Under the pieces are notes generated by a model. The model did no database searches, was not told the origin of the DNA, and saw only the letters and a program-made list of their open reading frames with translations. Shown one piece after another: positions 34,601-46,600 of a stretch of DNA of 64,000 nucleotides. Position numbers and translations under genes: made by a program. The first letter of the stretch is position 1. The number at the start of each line of letters is the position of its first letter. The stretch covers positions 6,743,501-6,807,500 of the forward strand of contig NC_083525.1 of NCBI RefSeq assembly GCF_032362555.1, given 5' to 3'. The DNA comes from Amyelois transitella. Lineage: Eukaryota; Arthropoda; Insecta; Lepidoptera; Pyralidae.

Positions 34601-37600
34601 CACTGCATTGTTTTGCCGTGTGGTTCCCTGCAGTGCTGTGTGGTTCCCAGCACCAATACAAAAAAGAATAGGACCACTCCATCTCTTCCCCATGGATGCC
34701 GTAGAAGGCGACTAAGGGATAGTTTACAAACTAGGGATTCTTTTTTAAGCGATGGGTTAGCAACCTGTCACTATTTGAATCTCAATTCTCTCATTAAGCT
34801 AAATAGCTGAACGTGGCCATTTAGTCTTTTCAAGACTGTTGGTTCTGTCTACCCCTAGACGTGACCATATGTATGGTGTATGTATGTATGCATTATGTTA
34901 TTTCTATCTCTCATCTCTGCGTGTTCCCTGTTGCACCTTCCTCAGAAGTGATTCTGGGGCACTTCCCTGGAAGGAAGTCACAAACTTTTGCCGAGGACCC
35001 CACCTTAACTTCTGTTCCTCTTTTCTTTTTATTTCACGTCTAATCCGGCCATACTCAAGTCAATCCTACTTATTTTCGATTATCTTACCGCGCCATTTGA
35101 AAACGTCCATTTCCATTCTAATGCCGCAAACAATTTTCCTAACGGTGACCTACTTTCTGCCATAACCACGCACGTACACATACATAAATCTGTAATAACA
35201 GCATGCGACATAACAGCTGTAACTAATGAAGTTTAAACGATGGTCAAAAGAAACCGTTAAAATGTTACATCATATTTAGATCGCAACTTAGGTAAGTCTT
35301 CCATTTTATTTATTTATTTAACCTTTATTGTACAAAATACAATTGTAAAAGCACAATGGGTGGACTTAATGCTAAGTGCATTATCTAACAGTCAACCTTT
35401 GGGTCAAACAGAGAATGCAAAATAAAGGGAAGCTTTTAAGGCTCGCTTCTCTCTCAACTCCGCATGCTCCCAGGTCGCACCTTCAGCCGTTGTGCTTTTA
35501 TTTATTTTTTTATTTTTTTGATACGCTAAATTGTTTAGTTGGCAATAAATTATTTAGTAAACGGGTATACTGAATTATTGTGTGATAAGTGTAGCGTTGA
35601 TGGGTCTCTGCTTTTTGATACAGATACCCATCGTCGCTTTTTATCTAGAGATATGTTTTAGTATCAGGTGCCATTGATATGCTTTAAGTTTAGGTTTGTG
35701 ACTATATGATTGATGTGTGTGTGCTTTTATTAACGTATGTAAAGGGGAAAACATACCATATTTTAATGAGGTTTCGACCGGGTTGCGCCGACCGTGGTCC
35801 CAGGATGACTGGTGTACCGGTGTCATGGCTTCGTCGGCGCGGTGGACTCTTCAAACACCAGCATCGGCATCATATTTAATTCTTCGTCAGTACCGTCACA
35901 CACAACAACCGACCGCGAATAAATTGTTGTTTTTATTATCGCAACCACTGGAATCCAATTCAAAATAAAAAATTGAAATTTCTAACAATTAATAATTGAT
36001 TGATAATGAGCAGTCAGAAACTATCCAAAAAGGCTCGACTGGCTGTGCACAGGGGCGTGTTGGTCCCGACATTAATGTATGGGAGTGAAAGTTGGGTATG
36101 GCAAAAGAAGCATGAAAGCAGAATAAATGCAGTGGAAATGAGAGCGTTAAGGAGTATGATGGGTGTGAAATTGAGTGACAGGATAAGGAACAGCGTGATA
36201 AGGGAATGTTGTGATGTGAAAGAAGATGTAGTTACAGGAATAGAAAAGGGTATGTTAAGATGGTTCGGTCATGTGGAGAGGATGAATGAAAGCAGGTTGA
36301 CTAAGCAGATATACAAGGAGAGTGTGGAGGGAAAGGTCGGAGTGGGAAGACCTAGACGAACGTATCTTGATCAAATTAAGGACGTCCTGGTAAAGGGTCA
36401 GGTCAAAAGTACCCGAAACCGCCGAGCTTGTATGAAGAGAGTTATGAATGTGGACGAAGCGAAAGAAGTATGCAGAGATCGTGGCAAGTGGAAAGAGGTA
36501 GTCTCTGCCTACCCCTCCGGGAAAGAGGCGTGATTTTATGTATGTATGTATGTGTATGTAATAATTGTTATATCTTATGGATTCACAACATTGATTAACG
36601 TCAAATAAATTACTAGCACTGTAACAGTTTCTTCAATAACTTCAAATTTAAAGCCGTTCTTCCGATTGAAATTTTCCGGATGCTTTTTTATTTCAATCGC
36701 CTCGCGTATCATTCTTGAGTAATACTTAATCATCAATCATTAAAACGCGAAAGTAAAAGTATTAATAGCAAACCGTTGCCGTGTGGTTCCCAGCACCAAT
36801 AGAAAAAAGTATAGGACCACTCCATCTTTTTCCAATGTATCTCGTAAAAAGCATCTAAGGGATAGGCTTATATACTTCCTCTTTTAGGCGATGGGCTAGC
36901 AAGCTGTCACTACTCGTATTTGAATCTCATTTCATAAAACCGAGCAGCTGAGCGTGGCCTTTCAGTCCTTTGATGACTGTCGGCTCTGTCTGCCCGCAGG
37001 GGATATGGACGTGATTATATGTTATTTTATGTTAGCAAAACCGTTGTGCTTTTATTTATAACTATAGTAAAAAAGCTAACTTCATTTATATGTTTTACCA
37101 GCAAACAGGTAAACAAAATAATCCTAATTATCCTAATAGTGATGATCCTAATACTCGTAAACTATAAGTACATACTATATTAGGATCCGCAATCCAAACG
37201 TTTAAAGCTTAATAAAAAAATTTGTATATTTAAAATAATAAAAACTTATAGCAAATTAACTCTATCAAAAGAAAACAGATAATAGAATAAAACCGTACGA
37301 TTTCTGCGTAATTACAATTGTAACTTCTACTATCTACGTATGCGTATTACAATTTTATTTTGATAGTTATAACAATTTCGGTAATCTAAACCTCGTGAAC
37401 TTTCCACCAAATTGAGGCAGTTACCTGTCCTGCAAATAACATGACTTCAAACTACATTTCTCCATTGTTTACCCTGCAGCTTGCATATCTGGTCATCATG
37501 GGAAGGAATTACAACTTGTTTGGTCTCACAATTACAACGTAACTGCTTTCTTTATATAAATTTGCGGATGTACGGACTTTTGCGTGTTGCTAATTATACA

Positions 37601-40600
37601 ATGATGTAATATGTATTAGTGACTAGCTGTGCCCGTGACTCCGTCCGCGTAGAATAGTGATTTTGGGCATCATTGAAGCCCTCAAGGGTGAATAATTTTC
37701 CCCGTTTTTTTCACATTTTCTATTATTTCTTCACTCCTAATATCTGCAGCGTGATGTAATATAGCTTAAAGCCTTTTTAATAATAAATGGTATATTCAAA
37801 GCAAAAATAATTTTTCAATTCGAACCAGTAGATCCTGGGATTAGCGCGTTCAAACAAACAAACAAACTCTTCAGCTTTATAATATTACGAGTAGTTAGAT
37901 AATATTAAGGGGCATAGCTGCGCTTTTGGTGTCAAACAATGGCTATAGGTTAGCTGATTCAAATATCAGATGACTTTCATAGTATAATGTTAATGCGTTA
38001 TACTTATCCACTCATTATATTCATAGTTATATTATTCATATTATAAAATAATACATGTAACTGTTGTTACCATAAAGATAGATAAATAAACAAATCAATA
38101 CTTATGAGTTAGGTAATCAGCATTCCTAGGCTTCCTTAGGTAGGCCTTCCTTATTACCAAAAGTCTAGCTAAGTCATAAACTACCTGGGTAACAAACCGA
38201 TTGATAACGGGTACACACACATAGTTATAGCTACGTTTAATATGGTATATTTCATCCGAAATGGATAAAATTTATATATTGGCTTCTTATACACAAGCCT
38301 TGGCTTATGAACATTAATAAGCCTTATCTAATGTGCTATGACTTTAGAGCAATATATTAGTTTCAAAATAAGTAAAGCACAAGTCGCACAACTTCCAATA
38401 AATTAAAAAGTTACAATTACATATATAAATAATCTCTTTAAAAAAAAAGAATCAGTTTTAATTTTGGTATAAAATAATATATTACTACATTTTTAAGCCT
38501 TTTGGGGTGGAAACTTTTTAAATTACAATAAAGTGGCAACAGTTGATCGCTCAATTTTTTATGGCCATAAAAATAATATTTTTTTGCTTCAGATTTCAAC
38601 ATTGATAAGATTTAAGATTTATCGGCTTAGAAAATTTATCCGGTCCTTGGTATACCACAGGATACCAACATGCAGATTATGTAGTTATCTCAGCATTTCT
38701 CTCCAAGCACTACGTATTCCACTAAGTGCCTATATCCATGAGATCTGTACTTATGTTGAAAGTAGAAACTGACAAGACTGAATAGTAGTAACCTTGCATT
38801 ATGGGTGAAAATCTCTATAATTTGTATCCACTCAGGTGACTATTAGTTTAACACTTAACTATGGTAGTTCTATTAAAAATTCTGTTGCTTTCTAAGCGCT
38901 GTACATTACCAGTTAAACTAGTATTTTGAATAAGAGTTTTATGAAATATTTTACATTCATCTTCATTAAAACATTATCGACATATGCTTTCTCTTTTTTC
39001 TTCAATCAATAGAACACCTGCACTGTAATATAGAATACTAGAGGCCGCCCGCGACTTCGTCCGCATGGAAACCCTATCAATCCCGCCGGAACTCTGGGAT
39101 AAAAAGTAGCCTATGTGTTATTCTGGGTCTTCAGCTACCTACATACCAAATTTCATGGTAATCGGTTCAGTAGTTTTTGCGTGAAAGAGTAACAAACATC
39201 CATACAAACTTTCGCCTTTATAATAGTAGGATATAACCTTTTAATTACAATTTATAAATAGGTAGGTACCTACCTGCCAATCTTAATACATTACTCGTAT
39301 CATATTAAAAACGTGATATTATTATAAACATACTATTTTTACTTTCATTTTATAGTATGTTTTTGTTTATTTGTTTACTCGGGTTTTATGTAAAATCAAG
39401 TTACTTTTCTTATAAGTAGTGCCGCTTCTGGGCGAAGATTGATGACCATCAAGTTACTGATTAGGTTAAATTAAATCAAAATTTAATTTATATCTATTAT
39501 CCTATCGCAAAATGGCGACCAACCAACAAACTTGCTTAGTAGTTAGGTACTTTTGTCCTGTCTTATATTTTACTTACTTACTTTGTTCGGTCTTACAATA
39601 ATATTTATACCTTATTACATAGGGTTATATTCAATGCTCAGCCGGACCCATCTTTTTCTGATCTCACGACACAGCTCGCGAGAAGAAAGGAAGATTGTTA
39701 AATGAGCCAATGTCGACACCATACGAAAAAGTTTGTCAATCTGTTTACACCGACTATTATCTGAAGTAAGTACATGTATATTACGACAGTGAAAGTCAGC
39801 TTTGAGAAATTGACTCGATTAAAAGGACGGCGGTACTTTCGCAATGTTAAACGAGGGAAACTATTGTATTTACCGATCCCTCTTATAGCCACAAATTAGT
39901 ACCAATAGTCGTTTTTAGTTCAGTAAATAAATATATTCATTCATTGTATCATTAGTGTAGCTAATAAAATTAATATTGTCCCCGCACTCTTAGCGTGTAC
40001 ACAGTTGCACCCCTCTGCCTCTGCCTTCGACATCTTAAGTATTGATGATGATGATTGGAATCATTGACTAACATTGTCATCTCTGGCGACGTCAGGCTAG
40101 GAAAATTATAGGAAAGTTTGTCCACTATAGTTAAAATTTATAACATGAGCATACACAATAACACCTGTGGGCGTATTAATGCCCATTAGGTGAAAATGAA
40201 ATTGAAATAGTGGCTTAATATTGCTATATGCATCGCGTATCGTAATGATCCTGTAATATTTTTCCTATTCGTTCGACCGTCTTAATACAGTCAGCCTGGA
40301 AAGAAAAACCTTATTGTATACGTTTATTTTTGTAATCAATCCAGCGTACCGACTTCAAAATAAAAAAAAAAACTTTATTTTTAATTTTGAAATATTTTTA
40401 CCATCGATAAAGAGTATGACCTAACGAGTGATTGTCATTCACTGTTCTTTACAACAGAAATGTAATGCAAGTCACACATATAACAATACATATAATCTTA
40501 TCAGTCACAGACACGCCGACAGACGAAACAAAACTGTTCAATAATAATATAGGTAATACACCACGGACCCAGTTTCACTTTCGACTAAGGAAAGTGGTCG

Positions 40601-43600
40601 CCCGCAGCATACTAATGTCAGTTGGCTGTTGGTCAGTGGGCTGCTTCCCTGTAGAACAGCCGAGGTAAGTATAAAAACGGTAAATCTAAAAAGACAGCTG
40701 TGCTACCTCGCCTTCATTAGTTTATGGGAATGGTGTATAGATATCTCCTAAGCCGTGTGTACCTATACAACGTCAAGTCTTTAAAAAATTTATGTAGCTA
40801 TTGTCAAGAAAATTCTTGACCTCTCTCGGCTTTATTAACTACGAATACCTACGTGTCTCGCTGTACTCGATTTGGCCTCTAAGTTCAGCTCCATCGGGTA
40901 AATATCCTATTTAGGTGGGCATGATTATAAAAAAATATGAAGCGGCGTGTCAGAAGACTATCGAAACATTTTATATATTCATTACAGTAGGTATAATTTA
41001 CTTGGTCAAACAAGTAAGTGGGCAAGTGAGTTGGGCTACTAAGCGACAGAATAGTAGTCATTAAACTTGTTTTGGTAGTGCTAAAGCTATCCCGTTGAAG
41101 GCTTAAGTAAGAAGTTTTAGATCAGAAATCAATTGTTGTGAAATTAAAACAGTTTTAAGGTGCTATATATCTACGACGGCAGATTTTATCATTTAGAAAG
41201 TAAGTTTGTGAAATGATTTGATAAGTTACGAAGTTAATCACTTCATAAGTTTAAAAATGTTAATAACGATGGGATGTATATAATAAATAATAATACCTTC
41301 AATATAAATTTTTTTTATTAAATTTATGCTACCAATGCCACAATGACCCATCAGTTGCCTTCTACGAAACAAAGCGTTACATAAACCTACTTGCTATACA
41401 ATCCAATCAAATCCAAATCCAAATCCAATCCAATATGGTATTGCCACATATGAAAATAATTATTTGGCATTTGGCAACGCAAGTCTCGGGAAAACGTGAG
41501 GCACATAAAATTGCACGTGGACAGCCCGCTGAATTGATTCCAATTAAGTACATGTAAATAAAAGCGACGATAAACATTGCAGTAGTGTAGCCGCGACTAG
41601 CCTATTGTTTTAATAGATATTTCTTTTTATATCTTAGTACATACTTTATATACATACCCAGTAGACATGCATTATTGCATTTGTAGTTGTGATTAAACAT
41701 ACCTATCATAAAAATTTGATATATATAATAATCGAGATGATATTAAGTAAATAAGTAACTACACGCGGCTACAAGAGAAGCCATACGAAAACTGCCAGTA
41801 AGCATTGGTTTAAAATTAGATTCATTTAGTTACTTTTTTTAAAAAGAAGAGGAATATTGAAGCTTCTTTTATTAAATGTAAGACTTTGTTGCATTTCTAA
41901 AATACTACCTACCTACTTAACACGTGAAGTAATGAAATCGTCGAAAAAGTGCAACAAGCAAACAAAACTTACAATACCGATCTTGGTAAACAATTCCCAC
42001 GGAGATAATCGGGTGGCAAAAATGTTACATGTAGCGGTTTTATATATTATTTAACTAAAACTGCTTGAGATTAATTCAGTCAGGAAGGAAACCTTAGCAT
42101 TCGGACAACTGGAAGTGCAACCATTATCCAAGTTGGGCCACAGGTTGAATTGTGGAGTTCTGACGGGCTCGCTTCTTGTGGCTTACTACTATTTGATCTT
42201 GTTCATATAGACAGTAGACCTTCTCTGAGAAAGACCGAACCCAGCTTACGTCGACCACCTCTCTTCATCACTTTTTGTCGTACGATCTTTCTCCAACTCT
42301 GAAATGTCTAACAGAAAATGACTTAATTCTTTTCCATATTTTAATCCTTCGCCACAATTACTAGCATTTGACTTTATTAAGATTACGGTTCGCTCGTCGC
42401 TTACTACTCTGTCAAGAAAGTAGCGGGAAAAGATCAATAATACACAAACTGTTTGTTATTCATCCAAATTTATTTTATCACCTTCAAAATATGCTCCTTT
42501 AGAAACGATACACTTACGCCAACGAATAATCCAATCATCAAAACATTTTTTAAACGCTGTTTCCGGAATTGAGGTCAGTTCTCGCCGCGAATTCTCTTTT
42601 ATGTCTTCTACCGATTGAAAACGGGTGCCACGAAGTGGTAATTTGAGTTTAGGAAAAAGAAAAAAGTCGGCTGGAGCCATATCTGGTGAATATGGTGGTT
42701 GCTCGATGGTATTTGTTGAGTGTTTGGTTAAAAATTCGTTCACAATGATGGCCTTGTGCGAAGGTGCATTATCATGGTGCAAAATCCAAGAATTTTCTTT
42801 CCACAAATCTGGCCTTTTTCGTCGGATTTGCTCTCTTAAACGCCGCATAACACTCAAATAATATTCCTTATTTACCGTTTGACCTTCCGGCAAGAATTCC
42901 GAGTGCACAACACCGCGATAGTCAAAGAAAACAGTCAACATGACTTTGACTTTTGAACGACTTTGGCGTGGTTTTTTCGGTTTCGGTTCAGTTGGAAGGC
43001 GCCACTCCGAAGCTTGTTGACTAGTTTGCATGTCAAACTCGTAAACCCACGTCTCGTCACCAGTAACAATGCGTTTCATGAATGTTGGGTCGGAATTGAC
43101 TCGTTCTAGCATGTCTTCAGCGACTCTCATGCGATTGAGTTTTTGAAAAAAATTCAGGTCTTTTGGGACTAGCCGAGCGACAACATGTTTCATACCCAAA
43201 TTATTAGTTAAAATGGTACGGATCGACTCGTGAGATACAGAAAGTTCGGTGGCTATCTCTCTCAAAGTTGAATGAGGATTTTCAGTCACTATTTCCTTCA
43301 CTTTTGCGATGTTAACTTCAGTTGCAGACGTTGATGGCCTACCAGAGCGAGTCAAATCTTCCATCACATCTCGACCGCTTTTGAACGCTTTGTACCACTC
43401 ATAAGCACGAGTTTTTGATAAAGTCGATTCACCGTAAGCCTTCTGTAACATTTTCAGTGACTCCGAACACGATATTCCATTGGCAATGCAAAATTTAAGA
43501 CAAACTCTTTGTTCGATGTTTTTATCCATTATGAAATTAGCAATACACACTAGATATGATATAACTAAAAATAGCACTGTATTTAATGTAAACAACAGAT

Positions 43601-46600
43601 GCAACTCAAACTCCGCGCCAAAATGGAAAACAGTTGTGTCAATCTAACAACAACAAAAAAAACAAAAATTTGAATTTGGAACCATAAATAAATAATCCAT
43701 TCCCGATACTTTTCTGACTGAATGTATAACTTTTAAACTCTCGTTCAACTTCAAGAAAGTACTTCTCAACTTCATTCACACTGATGGGAGCGAACGGTTA
43801 GAAATTGCATCATCACCAACAGAGTATAAATGTTGCTGGTGAGAAAATCACGTATTTTGTTCAATAAAATGCTTTTGGGTCACGGTTGCGATCGACACAG
43901 CACTGTGGGAGATTAATTGGTCAACGATCTATCAACGAGAGCTTTTTTATTAGTTATGGATCTTACCTAAATAAAATTTTGTTAACTTGGGATTTTTCTC
44001 TTACGAGATCTTCGGGTACCGTCTCTAAGTAAGGGGAATAACGTGAATTTGGGATTCCCTCCCCATAGACAAGTATATACCTACGTACCTAACGTTACTT
44101 CCCTACCGGCGTCTCTTTTTTATCCATCCTATAATTTAGGGACTTTCAAGGCAAAAGTGAATAGGCATTATTTGAGCTTGCGTGTACCATCGTAGACCAT
44201 ATCTTGCTCACTATCATGCACATTGTATGCAAAATGAGAATTCAAGTTTTCGTTAAAACTTACCGTAACATAATCAAACAGTAATTCTATGTTTTGACTT
44301 AATCATGGCACACATCACTCGTAATATATGCCACGATCATGCCAAATCCGCAATGTTCTAGCGCCATAAACAGATTTGCATTTACAACTTGGCAAATGTC
44401 ATTATCATGGAAAATTGTCTAATCGTGAGCTTGGTGGTGATATAACGCATTCCATTTGTACCTCCCACGGTTCCGGTGTCATTAACCTATAACTGTATCT
44501 TCAGAATGAAAATCTCTATCTCTTTCATCACAGGAATTTCCAAGTGCATTCCTAGTACCTATAAGTAAGCGCATAATTATAAAAAAACTAAAAGATTATG
44601 CCCAAATTTTCATAATCTTCCCACTTCGTATACCATCGGAAATATCATATCATATCGTAAATATACCACCTTAAGCGGAAATCACACGCAACTTGTTCAT
44701 TTCATTGTCTTCATTACCCGGTCTCACAAAGCATCAAAAAGTTAACTTTTGCTGTATACTGCCCTTTTTGCTTTCGAAGGAGAAATCTATTTAACGAACT
44801 TATCTCATGGCACTTAGTGTATCAGCTTTACCACTAAAACTCCAAAGCTACGCTCTTTTTGCTATCTTCAGGACATAATAACATCGCAAGGCCATCCACC
44901 ACGATGCCCGTATTATTTATATATTTTATTATGCTGTTTGCCAGATAAGATTTAGATTTGAGTATAAAAAATTGCGTTTTAAACATCTTCAAAACTGTCA
45001 ATAGTAGTTGTTTTACATTCCTCTAAAGCATTATAACAGTTCTTTGCCTTCCGTTTTGATTCATCATCTGTGGCCTCCAATTTAAACGTAGAAATTTCAG
45101 TACCCACTAATAAATGATTACTTACACGCGATTTGTTTATGGATCATTAATGTCTGTTCTTCACTTAAAACTAGCCTAGTTCTACCCTCGGCTTTACCCG
45201 TTTAATTTCGAAGATTTACTACCAAGCAGAACAAAAGATGGTGAAATGAATCAGTTTGATTCATCGACGCAATAATACGTAATCCCGTGAAATTGTTGTA
45301 CTTGCCGACTAGTTAACTAATAATTATTTATGCTCCAATCAATTTCAGAATGCATTATTTACAAATGAAACTAGTTAAATTAGATACTTTGGTCTGACCG
45401 TAAAAATGGGGGCGCCACACTTTGTTGATTTCTATTGTATTCCTTAATTTTTAAAGTTTAACATGCTTCATTTAATTTAGGTAGTTAATTGTTTTTTTGG
45501 ATCGATCATATAACATATACATTCATTATGTAGGTATTTATTATGTCCTGAATTTCCATGGGGAAAGTCAGGACAAGTTTTCCACTCATATTAATCTACC
45601 TTTATGCCAAGTTTCCGCTTTCTGCGACGAAAAGTTTTGGCAGAGCATATACCTAATTACATTGTGAATTTTATTTTCAAATCAAAATTCTCTTTCCGTT
45701 GTCTTTTCTTTAATAATAACTAAAAAAAATTATTTACATTATTTTCTATCTTTCCAGATACTATGGTGCGGCCTCACAATACAATCAGTCTTGTGGACGT
45801 GCGTGTGGAGTCACGGGCGGTTGATTGAGCCCCCTTCCAGAGCATCTGCCTGGAGGTATGGCTTCGACACCCCACATAACTACAATGACCACGAACTCTA
45901 CTGCGGTGGGTTCTCCAGACAATGGAACAAGAACAATGGAAAGTGCGGAGTATGCGGTGACGCTTGGGACGCTCAACAACCTAGGGCACACGAATACGGA
46001 GGTAGATTTTACAAAGGTGTTATTGTCCGAAAATATGCCCCAAAAGACGCTATCACGATCAAGGTGGAACTCACAGCCAATCATAATGGCTATTTCGAAT
46101 TTAGAGTATGCGACGAACATATAGGAACAACTCAAGATTGTTTAGACAAGAACGTCTTGAAAATAGACGGCAGAGACGGAACTAAATTCTATCCTAGAGA
46201 TGGCAATAGAATTTATGAAATGAAGTACAGATTACCTGATGATTTTGAGTGCGCGCATTGCGTAATGCAATGGCGATACATCGCAGGGAACAATTGGGGA
46301 AAATGTGAGAATGGAACAGAAGCAGTCGGCTGTGGACCGCAAGAGGAGTTCAGGGCTTGCGCTGATATAGCTATTGGTGATCGCTTCGCCACAACTACGA
46401 GAAGACCGAGACCTTCGTATGTGCCACCTAACAGGAAACCACCAACTGTGCCGACACCAGAAGAAACTTCTGGAAAGGGCTGGTACGGTGTTGTCGTTGC
46501 TGTCGTGGCCTTGTTCGTCACGCTGGCAACACTGTCCGGCTTATACCTGTATTACTATAGAGGCGGAATGAGAATAAAGAATTTGTTGAAGTCGAAAGTC

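Noticed and set aside
34839..35165. 108-codon open frame
   Set aside because: Starts in a SINE-like tail and covers a repeat seen elsewhere in the window; no domain.
38533..38772. 79-codon frame rich in Ile, Leu and Tyr
   Set aside because: AT-rich intronic sequence, no known motif, no splice support.
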